Translations under genes and position numbers: made by a program
Notes under the pieces: generated by a model
What the model was told of the DNA's origin: nothing
The model's input: the letters and a program-made list of their open reading frames with translations, nothing else
Databases searched by the model: none
In this document: positions 37,201 to 48,031 of the stretch, piece by piece
How the letters are laid out: the number at the start of each line of letters is the position of its first letter
How positions within the stretch are numbered: position 1 is the stretch's first letter
NCBI GenBank assembly: GCA_028095005.1
Contig: CM051459.1
Span: forward strand, 22,616,699 to 22,680,698
DNA length: 64,000 nt
Direction: 5' to 3'
From: Rhynchospora pubera
Taxonomy: Eukaryota; Streptophyta; Magnoliopsida; Poales; Cyperaceae

Positions 37201-37511
37201 GATTTGAGGATTATTGTCGTTTCCATCTCCACATAGCAATTCCTAGCCTATGGTTTATTGTATAAGCAATTACTTTGGTTTAGGTCTAGAATTTAACTAC
37301 TTTTTATTCAATGGTAGCATCTTAATTGTAATTGATATCAATTTCATTCTAATATTATTTGAAAGTGGAGAAACCATGTTTAGCTAATTGTAAGTGATTT
37401 TTGCATCTATTGTATTTTTCATTGTCTGCAATTCTGGCAAAGCATGTCATTTGTTGTAAACAATCACCTTAGACTAATCATACATCGCGCGAAGCGCGAT
37501 GCGATAGCTAG
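34290..37511 (+). mobile_element. Helitron 2, 3.2 kb, non-autonomous
   Basis: Starts TCTTAATTATTATTAATT and ends with the hairpin CATCGCGC-GAA-GCGCGATG followed by CGATAGCTAG. The empty site in copies A and B is GTACGCAG|TTTGTTCT, so insertion was at G|T rather than the usual A|T, with no target duplication. The left part (34390-35160) is GC-richer and 5'-UTR-like (CT and GA runs); the rest is AT-rich and intron-like. No Rep/helicase and no recognised gene. Confidence 0.85.
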
Positions 37512-37625
37512 TTTGTTCTAAAATTCAATTGCACGAACATTTTACAATTATCTACACATCCATGTATTTCGCAGGAGAGCAAACTTCATGATATCAGAAA
37601 ACTATACATATATTTTATTTTTCAG

Positions 37626-38167
37626 GTGCATAAGATTAGGAGAGAACAATTTGTACAATTGCAGTCACTTCACTGTGGGGTAAATAATGAATCAAGTATA
37701 TTGATTATTATCAACTATCAAAATAGCTAACAAAACAGAACTCTCCGCTCATTTATTCGATACAGTCGGAAAGAGAGAAATCTAAGCACTTTGTGGCGGA
37801 AAGAGAGAAAATGAGAAGTTTTACGATACAGTCGGACCCTGCCAGCACCTGTGCATCATTTCCTAAGTCTTCTATTTTCAAAGATTTAAATAATACATAA
37901 TTTTATAATACATAGAATTGTAAAATTCTTCAAGCAATAGATACAATGAGATGAACATGAGCTTGGTCAACTAACTGGTTAATGGTTATAACTTATAAGC
38001 TTTCAGAGGAAAAATTAGGAGGACGTATATGCATCTCCTTAACACTGATAGATATATCATTGTGGGTCTTCTCAATTTTTTTGGAGACCCTTGTGTAGTC
38101 AGTGTAAAAACAAAATATAGAAAAAGCCTAAAAGTATGTATGTACAACAGCCTTATTTTTCCCACCA
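37626..38167. other. Intergenic, 3' flank of the zinc-finger gene
   Basis: The part next to 38167 should hold the 3' UTR of the minus-strand zinc-finger gene. The rest is AT-rich, with two copies of a GATACAGTCGGA word (37759 and 37824). No gene seen. Confidence 0.4.
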
Positions 38168-39019
38168 TCAAAATGGGCAGTGCACCTCAGGCGAGAGCAA
38201 CAGACTAGACGCTCGTTTTTCCTCCAATGGTGCTGGGAGGTTAAGATCAAGAGCCAACGGACTGGTCTGATTTTCATTCAGTATTACATTTTCTTCCATT
38301 ATTTCTGTATCAAGTGCAACCACGTCTGATAGTGCTGCCTCAGCCATGGCAGGATTTCGGTGCCGCCTCATGTGGCCACCTAGCGCCTGGCCAGATGCGA
38401 ATTTAGAACCACATATGGTGCATTGATGAATTCTTGTCTTGGCAATAGCCATTGTGAAGGAAGTCATGCTCAACTTCAGCATATCTTCTTCTTTTGCCTC
38501 CTCAGCAGCCTTTCGAATTTCAAAGATGCTAGTCCTGCTACTGTACTCATTTTTGGGTTGAGCTAGCCGTGGCTTCTTGTGGCTTGCACGGTGCCCACCA
38601 AGTGCTTGAAAGCTAAGAAAGTCCCTTCCACAGGTCTCACATCTATAGAGAACTTGACCATCTGGGCCAATCCATTTGCTTGTGTTACCTTTGGACTTGG
38701 CCTCAACAAATTGAACCGGTGGTGCCTCATTAATTGGGGTTGCATGACGGGGCGACTCCTGACCATTGGATAATAGAAGTAGGTAGGATGCTACTGCCTG
38801 TTCTTCCTCAGTATGTTCACATAAAGATTCTTGAGATGAGGGAGATGATGAGTGATAGGGAGAGTCAACAACTGGCAATGGGGAACCATTAACTTGATAG
38901 CATAACCCGTCGACTTGGAGAGCAGGAGGAAAGGGAGGTCTGTAGCGCTTTGTGCGCCTCCCTTTTGGGATCAATCCTGTTCTGCATTCTTCTTCTCTTC
39001 CTTGCTCTCCACGTTCCAT
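38168..39019 (-). CDS. ZAT-type C2H2 zinc-finger transcriptional repressor
   Basis: One intronless frame of 283 residues from MERGEQ. In order: a basic KGRRTKRYRPP stretch at 19-29 (nuclear-localisation B-box); an EEEQAVASYLLLLS L-box at 71-84; two C2H2 fingers with the plant-specific QALGGH core, CETCGRDFLSFQALGGHRASH at 127-147 and CTICGSKFASGQALGGHMRRH at 200-220; and LALDLNL at 255-261, an LxLxL EAR repression motif. Known: C1-2i (ZAT/STZ) proteins bind DNA through QALGGH fingers and repress stress- and development-related genes through EAR-recruited co-repressors. The frame is open 31 codons further upstream, but the TATA box at 39139-39146 puts the start of transcription near 39110, so MERGEQ is the better start. 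Confidence 0.93.
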   Translation of the reverse strand: MERGEQGREEECRTGLIPKGRRTKRYRPPFPPALQVDGLCYQVNGSPLPVVDSPYHSSSPSSQESLCEHTEEEQAVASYLLLLSNGQESPRHATPINEAPPVQFVEAKSKGNTSKWIGPDGQVLYRCETCGRDFLSFQALGGHRASHKKPRLAQPKNEYSSRTSIFEIRKAAEEAKEEDMLKLSMTSFTMAIAKTRIHQCTICGSKFASGQALGGHMRRHRNPAMAEAALSDVVALDTEIMEENVILNENQTSPLALDLNLPAPLEEKRASSLLLSPEVHCPF

Positions 39020-39138
39020 TTTACTAAGATAAATGGTTTTCACACAACATGGATATCCAACAGACAGGTGAAAGAGAGGGTTGGGGATGATAGAACTTAC
39101 AAATAGTGGCAAAGTAATTAATAAGGAAAGATAAGAAT

Positions 39139-39146
39139 ATTTATAA
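39139..39146 (-). promoter_or_regulatory. TATA box of the ZAT gene
   Basis: Minus-strand TATAAATA about 120 bp upstream of the chosen ATG. It supports a ~90 nt leader and argues against the upstream in-frame ATG at 39112. Confidence 0.5.
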
Positions 39147-39149
39147 CAA

Positions 39150-40500
39150 GAAATCCACGAGGCCTAAAATAAATGAGAGGACAGTTGAAACCAAGGATAG
39201 TGGCAGATAATACCTATTTTTAGAGTGTTTTTCGCTTGTTACTTAAGTTTGTTAAAGCTAAGCAAAGTTGGCTGGCTTTGCACAAAGTTAGGATTGTCAT
39301 AGATAGCTAGAATGAATAGTACTTAGGTGGAATGAGGTTGCATAGTAACTAGTAAAGGTTGGCTCGCTCATCTCGTCTCGCTCGACTAAAAATGGAGAAA
39401 CAAAGTGACCACAAAAAATAGAGGGTGGAAGCAAGAATATACCAGATCATTGTAAATCATACTTGTAAACTTCAGATGTTGCCCTAAAAATATATTCCAA
39501 TTTGACTTGATTAGAAATCTTCTTTTTTTCAATATGCTCAGTGAAAGATAAAAAAATATGACTAAATCATAACATTTTGTACGGTATATTTACTGCTGAA
39601 ACTATAATTATACTTCTAAAAAATAATAAACTTTCTTATGGATCTTTCTCTATAGCATCACCATAATAAAATTAAATACCGAAGACCAGGAGATTTAAAA
39701 TTAACCATCCATGTTTAGATCTCTCTTCTTTACCATATTTATTACATCTATTCTAACTAGATAGTCAATTGTATTTTTTTTACCATATCTATTATATATA
39801 GTCTATCTAGTTTATTATAGCAAGTCCTTTTACGCAGAATAGAAGTCATGCTTTCCTATAATAATTAAAGAGCCAAGCATAATAATACCAGACTCGATAT
39901 AAAAATTAAGTAGCAATTAATCCCTATATTTACTTGGGTGTACTAGAAGGGAAGCAGAAGGGCATGCAAGGGCCGTTGGATTAAAAGTAAAAGATAGAGA
40001 TTGCACAACGCAAAATTTTGCATTTCTAGGATGTTATCTACCAACCTTTCCTATTCCAAAATTTTAAAATCTGGGACAAGCATTGGAGGTCAGGCAGCCT
40101 TGTCTGCTCGTCTCCAAGTTGGGAAGGAAGAAACACTTAAATATTTCTATAGATTTCTAAATATTTAATCAGAAAACTTATTTAGCAAATATAAGCTGGT
40201 ATTAGTTGGATCCATTCCAACATTTAGAATGTTTTTATCTGGTCTCATTCTATATTCTAGGAAAATGAGAACATGAAAACGCAGATTTCTGACAACGCTG
40301 TATTTGAAGCAAAAACAGGGAAAAAATAGAATCCTGTATATGTTGAGAGTTTATATGCTAATAATTCTTAAACCGAGACCAAATTTTTATTTGGTTCCCT
40401 AATTCCCCGAAAATCAGACCAAAACAAAAATTCTAAAGAAAATCCGGATTATTAAACTGATTGCTAAATTGGAGAAATAAAGAAAGACATAAATGAGTAC
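39150..40500. other. Intergenic, ZAT promoter side
   Basis: AT-rich, without recognised exons or clear mobile-element ends. The first kilobase right of 39146 is the ZAT upstream region. No motif I would defend. Confidence 0.4.
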
Positions 40501-41030
40501 CATGGTTGTTGCTAGAGATTAAGAGGAGCTTGAGGTCACCGTCCTTGATGGAGACGGGGGCAGGGGGAGATGAATAGCATCAATGGGGTCTCTGGAAAGA
40601 AGAAGAGCCGACAGTAGAGAACGAATAACAGGAATTAATGGCATAAGGAGAGTAGATACGAAGGCGAGGGAGAACGGAAAAGATGTCGGAGAGGTTGATG
40701 GAGGTGGGGCTGGGGCTGGGGGTGAAGCGCGGAGTTGGAGGAGGAGGGGGAGGAGATGGAGATGCATGAAGGAAAGAATAGGGGTGGAGGGGAGGCGGCA
40801 GCGGTGTGTCGGAGGCGGAGGAGGCTAAGAGGCTTTGTGACGTTAATTTTTTTTGGGATTTCTTCCTGTTGGCGAATGATAGAATCGCTAAAAATTTGAT
40901 TAACGGATCAGATCGATCCCAAATCGAAATGAACGGTGAGGTTACCGTGTCGCTAACAAAAACAAATAGCGCCCTGCGACACCCAGAGTTTTTAATTAAT
41001 AGTAAATATAGATTTCTCATCCTCATTATC
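40500..41030 (-). pseudogene. GC-rich gene remnant or orphan first exon
   Basis: An island of high GC in AT-rich DNA. On the minus strand a frame from 41026 to 40580 contains LASSASDTPLPPPLHPYS, then a Pro/Ser-rich run and SINLSDIFSVLPRLRIYSPY before a stop. A shifted frame reads VSIKDGDLKLLLISSN and reaches CCATG|GTACTC near 40503, a possible donor. It looks like the promoter-proximal exon of a gene whose remainder is missing, possibly with a frameshift. Not recognised; it could also be noncoding leader. Confidence 0.3.
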
Positions 41031-41289
41031 CATTGAGAATTATTAATGAGAAAAACACAACGTTAAATTCTGAGATCATCCCCATATTTCTCATTCCCTC
41101 TGTTTTAATTCTCATTATTGAGGAAACGCTAATTATTCACTCTGTTCTCCTCATTCCCCTCTATTTCCCTCCCTCGCCTCCTTTGAATCCTAAATATTTT
41201 TTCATGACATTTGTATCCAAAAACTAGCACATTAGTTTTTTTTCCAGAAGAATTAATTTTTTTCATGACAATTAAAATTATTTGCTAAA

Positions 41290-41429
41290 ACAATTGTTCA
41301 TATTAACTAGGATAATTATTCATATTAACTGAGACAATTGTACATTTTAACTGGGACAATTGTTCATATTAAGTCGCACAATTGTTCATTTTAACTAGCA
41401 CAATTGTTCATATTAACTAGCACAATTAT
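41290..41429. repeat. 22-bp minisatellite, 6.4 copies
   Basis: Consensus ACAATTGTTCATATTAACTA plus G(G/C), exactly 22 bp, at 41290, 41312, 41334, 41356, 41378 and 41400, with a partial seventh. Copies differ at one to four sites. Each contains ACAATTGT, an 8-bp palindrome. Confidence 0.9.
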
Positions 41430-41779
41430 ATACAATCAAAATATTGTCAAAATACAAACTAAAATTAATTACAGATTTACAGTGTTTGATGAATTTTATT
41501 TTCTTATTGCAAGTCTGTACGTAGGCGCTCACACAACCCTCCAAATTAAACATCGATTAATTCCTGAATTTTGGTGCTGACAAATTATTCCATCAACATC
41601 TGGTGTTAGTCTTCTTCACATTTTCGGCCTATTCAAGCTTACTAGTCTTGTTTGGGTGTTTGGTTTTTAAGTAGTTGCATTGTAATAGTTTGGGCTAGAA
41701 TTTGGGCCATTGTTGGGTATTAGTTTCGGCCTTTCGGGTGATAATTTAGTTGTTTGTAGCCTTGTAGGCGAACTAGATT

Positions 41780-42049
41780 TAGGCTTGAAAACGGCGATCG
41801 TTTCGACCGACTTTTCGTTTCGTTTCGTCTAAAACGAAACAAAACGGTTAAAGATTTTGGTTGCGTTTTAAAAACGAAACGGTTAACGCAAGTATGAAAT
41901 GGTTTCGTCCTTGTGTGTATTTTTGTGATTTCGATCGTTTCGTTCAAAACGAAACAATTAACGCAAATGATAATCAATTTCGTGTCCAAAACGCAACGAT
42001 CAACGCAACAGTCCAGTTGCGTGATCGTTTTACACGTTATGCACCTCTA
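41780..42049. mobile_element. Non-autonomous hAT element, 270 bp, GTTTCGT-rich
   Basis: Ends TAGGCTTGAAAACGG and CGTTATGCACCTCTA with a perfect 8-bp duplication ACTAGATT (41772-41779 and 42050-42057). The interior is dense in CGTTTCGT and AAAACGAAAC words, like the 16353-17020 element. Confidence 0.88.
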
Positions 42050-42173
42050 ACTAGATTGTTATAATTATTATTAATAGTTACTTTTTGTATATTAGGAGAA
42101 CACTTCGATTAAGTACAGATTCGACATGTTATTTATTTTATTTTTCTTAACGCCGTAGAAAAATCATATATAC

Positions 42174-42331
42174 GGTCCGTTTGTTTCGCTTAGGAATTTG
42201 AAAATTTTCTATTCCTAAGCATAAATTTATTGGAAAGTGTGTAACTTTGTGAAGAGTTTAGATTGTTTATAATAAATTTATGCATAGGAATATGAAATTT
42301 CCTAAATTTTCACTTCAATCCAAACGGCCCC
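42174..42331. mobile_element. Tourist-like MITE
   Basis: Ends GGTCCGTTTG and CCAAACGGCCC, with the family block TGTGTAACTTTGTGAAGA inside. Flanked by ATATATA-like sequence, so the exact duplication is ambiguous. Confidence 0.7.
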
Positions 42332-42361
42332 ATATATATTTTTTTATCATGTTAACATACT

Positions 42362-42906
42362 GGGGTCGTTTGACAACATCAAAGTTTAGTGGGATCAAGG
42401 ATTAAAGTTAGTATTTTGGGTTTAGTACTTGAGGTTAAAGTTAGTACTAACTTAAAGTTAGTAATTATTGTTTGGCATAATAGGTTAAAGTTAGTGATCA
42501 AAGTGAATGCATTCACTTATAACATTCATTTTAATCTAGACATTTTAGAATTCGAAAATTTTAAATCTTGATATTTTCAAAATTTGAAATTTAAAAAAGT
42601 TGAAAATTAAAAAATTTGAAAATAAAAAAATTTGAAAATAAAAAAATTTGAAATTTTAAAATTTTTAAAAGTTGAAAATTGATATTTAAAATTTGAAATT
42701 TTGAAATTTTAAAGTTTCTTCTTAAGTTTTTTCTCTTCATATGATATAATTTTTTTTTGTGTTTGAAGAACACTCAAATATGGAATGACCAAGTTAGAGA
42801 AGTAATGCTAATTCTGTTGATCCCAAAGTTATTTGGTATTGCAAGATCCGTAAGTTAGTTCGTTGACTTAGAAGTCAAACTAAACTTGTTGTTGCCAAAC
42901 GTACCC
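42362..42906. mobile_element. MITE with GGGTCGTTTGACAACA ends
   Basis: Left GGGGTCGTTTGACAACA and right TGTTGCCAAACGTACCC form an imperfect terminal inverted repeat. The centre (42590-42720) is a degenerate repeat of AAAAAATTTGAAA. The duplication is unclear and the class unassigned, perhaps PIF/Harbinger or hAT. Confidence 0.55.
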
Positions 42907-44432
42907 TTAAAATATATATGCAAAAGTTCATTTTATGTACTCCTCAGAAGATTCAAAATTCACGCCACATGAATTGGCACCTGCGATAGCCCAACATCTT
43001 AACTATATAAAAATGAATGACATACAATAAACGCTTATTTCTCAGTTTGATCTTTAATAAAATTTATATGGATGCCTAAAAGGACGGATGGACAAGTTGT
43101 CGTATAATTTTTTTTTAGAAATAAAAGCAACCAAGCAGTGCTGTTTAATGGTTGCCAGTTTCATTGACCTCGCTGTCGTATAAAGATTTTTTGAAGGAAG
43201 GGTGGCAAAGCGCCACACTCGTATAAAGATTTTAATTTTGATTAATTTTGACACTGGTCTGTGTTAAAAAAAATATTTGAGAATAAATCCAGATTATGAC
43301 TTAGATTGCTAACTCATCTACTTATAACAAACTTAAACCAATTAGTTCAGACAAAGATAGATACCTATCAAAAGGACTGATACATTGTTATCATTTATCA
43401 AAATCAGCAGTACAAAAAAGGAGCTACATTATTCATAGGCTGGTGCCAAAAGAGCCTGCCACTGATGCCCCTATTCCACCAAGCAACCAATGGAGTAGCT
43501 TATGTAATTAAAATTTCATGCTGTGATAGGGAAATTTGATTTTTGAGAATCCACATACCATGTGCCTAACTGCAATTACTTCTTGCTGCATTAATTGAAC
43601 CCTCCAATGACCTAATTAAAGGATCCTGCCTCATGCAAGTTAAATTATTGCTTGTAAATTAAAGCATCTGAATAATCAAGATCTGCTAGTCATGTTGACT
43701 AATTTCAGTTGAGGGATTGGAAAAATTTGCATAATCCCTCTCTAAATTCATCTCGAAAAATTGGTTCCTGGAATATTTAATTCCCTTTCTATCTTCTTCT
43801 TCACTTCCATGTCAATTACGCATAATTTTTTTCCTCGTAATCAGAAATATACTATTTTAAGGTCATCCTGGTTGAAATTAATTATCTGACACTATACCGC
43901 CTATACGTGCTTTTTTTACTATATTCTTGGTCTTAACAAAAAATTTGGCCTTTTCTAATTGGAAATCTAAATTTCCAAGAACGAGATTTATGAGAAAATT
44001 AAAACTATAAAATTTACGCGAATTTCGCTGTGGATATAAATGTTTATCCAGGCTTAAATCCATATCGTTTATTTCAAATTATGAATTGAGACGAATGATC
44101 GGAATTTAAATCTAGTTTAAAATTTCTGCCCACCACATAATTACCCTAAAATATATTGTTTTGAAGGTAAACTCTTTATAGAATTAGACAGGATATAGCC
44201 CTGTATATAAAATTAAATATATTGGAAAATTTGAAAGAGAATTGAAAATTAGACAGGATAGTTCGCTTAAATGACTTTGGATTCTGAACAACCAAAGAAA
44301 TTAAAAACCTATAAATTTGAAAATTTTGTAGCTTAGGTTCATAAATCCTGTTATAATCGAACCAAAAGATGTCTTTAGGATTTGTAATGACTAATATGCA
44401 GTTTAATAACATTATGGTTCTGTTTAGTATTT
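42907..44432. other. Intergenic, nothing identified
   Basis: AT-rich sequence with many stops in all frames, no exon-like GC island and no terminal inverted repeats I could pair. Confidence 0.4.
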
Positions 44433-44583
44433 GGCTCCGTTTGGATAGGTGTGGGAAGAAGGGAAGAAGTGGAAAGAAGTATTGAAAAGTGTGTAATTTT
44501 GTGAAGAATTTAGATTATTTATAATTTTTTTTCTTCATTTCTTTCTTATTCCTACTTCTTCTCAACGCATCCAAACGGAGGCG
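44433..44583. mobile_element. Tourist-like MITE
   Basis: Starts GGCTCCGTTTGGATAGGTG and ends CGCATCCAAACGGAGGC. It shares GGGAAGAAGGGAAGAAG and the GTGTAATTTTGTGAAGA block with the copy at 48032. The right end is mutated. Confidence 0.75.
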
Positions 44584-46080
44584 TTATGATTCGGTTCAAA
44601 ATTATTATATTTCAGTCCACTATCGTACAGCGCTCAGATCATTAAGGTACTTATATTTTATTTTATGACCCAGCTTCGTCATTTTATTTTCGACTCAGCA
44701 TTAGTTCGATGATATCTCAAGAAAGCAAAAAGTTAGTGATGTAAATCTTGCCATCAACTGTGGTATCGATAGTTATATTTCTGAAATATTTTTCGTTTAG
44801 AAAACTGATATTATGTTTACATTTTCATTTGGAAACATCATGAAATTATAAAGTCGATTTTCAAAAATAAAATACTAGAATTATAGAAGCACTAAAGTGA
44901 ATAATTTAAAAATATATAATATAATATTGAAAGCAGTAAAGTACTTTGTTTCAACTGTGGATACATATAATTTAGTTTGAACATTTATTTTATCGGTGAA
45001 AAATAATTGCAAAATAATTAAAATATAAATATTGAAAACGAGCTTTGAATTGATATGAATATTTAGACTCGAGTTTGTTTTAAAAGTTGGAAAAATGATG
45101 TTATCTCAAATTTTGAATACAATATTACTTTTGGCATCTAGTTGAGACAACATTAAGTTAGAAAATGGAAGGTTTGATTGTTTGAAACTAAGAATTAGTT
45201 TGAACAATAAGTTGATATTAGAGAATTTGGAATTATGAGAATTGAAAAATTGAGTCCAGAGTGCGATATTGAAAAGAAATGAAAATAAAAAACACAAATG
45301 CGGGGCACGAGTCAAATATGATCGAGGGAAAAAAAAATGTTTCAATTTTATGGGTAGGAAGTCATTTTTGTAAACCCTTTTCGTACCGATTTTGCATGCT
45401 TTACGAATTTAACGTGCTAATATACAGGAAATGCAAGATGATCAAAGTTTAAGAACTCTCAATTGCTTCTGAAATGAGCGATGTATCCATTATTTTAGGA
45501 TTAAAAATAGGTGTTCCTTCTTAACCAAGTATTCACAACCTACGAGAGTGTGCCACGTAGTACCTTTAAACTTTGTCAATCTACGCCACCATGTTTTCAA
45601 TTGCTATGCACTCTTTCTTGAAACTCCATCAAAATGACTCTGATAATCATCTTCATCAATTAACATTTTTATGTGCTTTTTTAATATCTTCAGAATTTAC
45701 ACTTAGAATATAATTTATATGTGTTTTTTTTAAAATATCTTCAGAATGTACACTTAGATATTATATAAGATGTATTTATGGATATTTTGTGGTGGATTAA
45801 ACTTTTCATCCGGACTTGAGCATGATCAATCGCAACTGTTGATAATTTTAAATGAATTGTCCAGATTTCAGTCCATGCCTAAAATTTAGTCAACTACAGA
45901 ATTTGCTTTAATAAAATTATTATATAATGCATAGCAAAGAGATAATTTGAAAATGATTTATTGATAGTTTTGATAAGATTTTTTCCTAATCAATTCACTA
46001 ACATAGAAATAAAGGGAAAATTGGATATAAACCCTAAACCCCTCTAATCTTTTGCATATGTATATAAATTTATATGCACA
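44584..46080. other. Intergenic, nothing identified
   Basis: AT-rich and noncoding. Near 46014-46035 is GGGAAAATTGGATATAAACC, which matches the ends of the 728-bp element at 53636-54363, so a fragment of that family may end here. Confidence 0.4.
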
Positions 46081-46105
46081 TTATATATATATATAGAGAG
46101 AGAGA

Positions 46106-46502
46106 GTTTAGCTACGGTGAGTCGCGACTCACGGACCCTCCGGTGAGTTGCGACCAAAACTCCTAGATCTAGATCAAAATGACCGATCCAAACCGTCCAA
46201 CATGATCTCCCTATTGAAATCTCCGTGCAAACCAAAATTTTTATTTTTTCGAAATTTTTAAGTATTCTTTTCGGATTTTTAAAAACTGATGTTTTTGAAT
46301 GGTTCAGAACCAATTAGATTAACGATTTTCTAAAATTTCAAAAAAATACTTAAAAATTTCGAAAAAATGAAAAATTTGGTCTACAAGGAAATTTCAATAG
46401 GAAGATCATATTGGACGGTTTGGATCGGTCATTTTGATCTAGATCTAGGAGTTTTTGTCGCGACTCACCGGAGGGTCCGTGAGTCGCGACTCACCGTAGC
46501 TA

Positions 46503-46505
<3 letters not shown>
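46106..46505. mobile_element. Palindromic Mutator-like MITE, GTTTAGCTACGG ends
   Basis: About 400 bp with long arms starting GTTTAGCTACGGTGAGTCGC and ending in the complement. The core has CCGATCCAAACCGTCCAA, ATTGAAATCTC and AAACCAAATTTT, as in 14506-14909. Preceded by (TA)n(GA)n and followed by (TA)n, so the 9-bp duplication cannot be read. Confidence 0.8.

Positions 46506-46560
<55 letters not shown>
46506..46560. repeat. (TA)n(GA)n microsatellite
   Basis: About 37 bp of TA followed by about 18 bp of GA, joining two palindromic MITEs. Similar TA/GA tracts lie at 46082-46105 and 47178-47212, each directly left of an element of the same group. Confidence 0.95.
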
Positions 46561-46564
<4 letters not shown>

Positions 46565-46941
46565 TTTTGCTATGGTGAGTTGCAACTCACCAAAGGGTCG
46601 GTGAGTCGCGCTCAAAGCTCCTAAATCTAGTTCAAAATGATCGATCCAAACCGTCCAATATGATCTTTTTATTGAAATCTCTATGCAAACCAAATTTTAT
46701 ATATTTTTTAAAATTTATAAATATTTTTTTCGAATTTTTAAAAACTGCTGTTTTTAAATGGTTTAGAACTAATTAGATTAACGATTTTTTAAAATTTCAA
46801 AAAAATACTTAAAAATTTTGAAAAAATATAAAATTTGGTCTTCATGGAAATTTTAATAGGGAGATTGTATTAGACGGTTTGGATCGATCATTTTGAACTA
46901 TATTTAGAAGGTTTGAGCGCGACTCACCATAGCAAAACTCT
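46561..46941. mobile_element. Palindromic Mutator-like MITE, AGAGTTTTGCTATGG ends
   Basis: Arms AGAGTTTTGCTATGGTGAGT and CACCATAGCAAAACTCT. The nearest relative of the 46106-46505 element, but the sequence between arm tip and core has diverged. Same core. Confidence 0.8.
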
Positions 46942-46943
46942 AT

Positions 46944-47174
46944 GGGTGTGTTTGGATGCAACAGAATAAGCCTGAAATAGGGAATAGGAATAAGGAATTT
47001 CGGTTTGCGTGCTTATCCTTATTCCTTATTCTTATACCATGGTTTTGTTAGTATAGGAATAAGGGCCCTTATTCCTTATTCTTATGTTGTTTGGGTTGCA
47101 CAAGAATAAGAATAAGCACGCAAATCGAAATTCCTTATTCCTATTCTCTATTCTCGGCCTATCCAAACACACCC
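46944..47174. mobile_element. MITE with GGGTGTGTTTGGATGC ends
   Basis: A 231-bp near-palindrome, GGGTGTGTTTGGAT...ATCCAAACACACCC, with internal GGAATAAGGAATTTCGGTTT and complement. The ends resemble the Tourist-like group but the interior differs. It seems to have inserted between a palindromic MITE and a TA microsatellite. Confidence 0.8.
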
Positions 47175-47176
47175 AA

Positions 47177-47177
<1 letters not shown>

Positions 47178-47212
<35 letters not shown>
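47178..47212. repeat. (TA)n(GA)n microsatellite
   Basis: TA repeat followed by GA repeat immediately left of the 47213-47608 MITE. Confidence 0.9.
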
Positions 47213-47213
<1 letters not shown>

Positions 47214-47608
47214 AAGTTTAATATGCACTATAGTGCATAGGGCATTCCGTGCACCGCGAAATTTTTCGGTAGTATTTTTGTAAATTGAAAAATCTAATTG
47301 AACCAATCTAATCTACATATTGAAATCTCATAGAAAACCAAATTTTACAATTTTTGAGATTTTATTACTGTTTTTTTTTCAATTTTTTTAAAATATGTCA
47401 TTTTTGGAATATTGTAAATAGTACAACATTCCAAAAATGACATGTTTTAAAAAATTCGAAAAAATAGTAATAAAATTTCAAAAATTGTAAATTTTGGTTT
47501 TCTATGAGATTTCAATATGTAGATTAAATTGGTTAAATTAGATTTGTCAATTTACAAAAATATCTCCGAAATAATTCGTAGTGCACGGAATAGTGCATAT
47601 TAAACTTT
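47213..47608. mobile_element. Palindromic Mutator-like MITE, AAAGTTTAATATGCAC ends
   Basis: Arms AAAGTTTAATATGCACTATA and TAGTGCATATTAAACTTT. The core again has ATTGAAATCTCATAGAAAAC and CCAAATTTTACAATTTTT. Flanked by (TA)n(GA)n on the left and ATATATATAT on the right. Confidence 0.8.
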
Positions 47609-48031
47609 ATATATATATGTATACATAGATGGGCGCATGTACATTATTAAAGACATGATAATCTAGCAATCAAGTTTGGTTCAATTTGTGCATTAATAGG
47701 TGATTCGTTAAGGCTGTGCTCCACAAAAGATTTTAAGAGGGTGAGAATAAATAAGAGGAAGTAAGTTGTGCCCGAGCGAATCTGACCGGAGGGCTTTGCT
47801 TGCTTCAGAAAGGGGATCAAGCGAAATAAGAGGAGAGCGGAGAAGATAAACTCAACGAAAAAATTTAATACAACTTACTCTGGTTATGTAATTTTCGATT
47901 TTGGGGTTACTCATCCCCTCACCCCTCGTCTCCCCTAATTCCCTTTGAGCACAGCCTAATTAAGGATCATTAATTTTGGACAGTTGAAACATATAAAAGA
48001 AATTTCATCATTCTTTTCTAGAAATTATCTT

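Larger units (their letters stand above)
23511..37625. repeat. Copy C of the ~2.3 kb tandem repeat, broken by three large insertions
   Basis: Pieces collinear with copy B are at about 23511-24198, 31834-32261, 34042-34289 and 37512-37610. The gaps are Helitron 1 (24199-31833), a solo LTR (32262-34036) and Helitron 2 (34290-37511). The repeat starts slightly shorter than B and ends near 37610, where similarity to A and B stops just before the palindromic element. Confidence 0.85.

Noticed and set aside
24199..37511. One very large composite transposon spanning both Helitrons
   Set aside because: Pieces of repeat copy C lie between the Helitrons and the solo LTR in the right order, so they are separate insertions.
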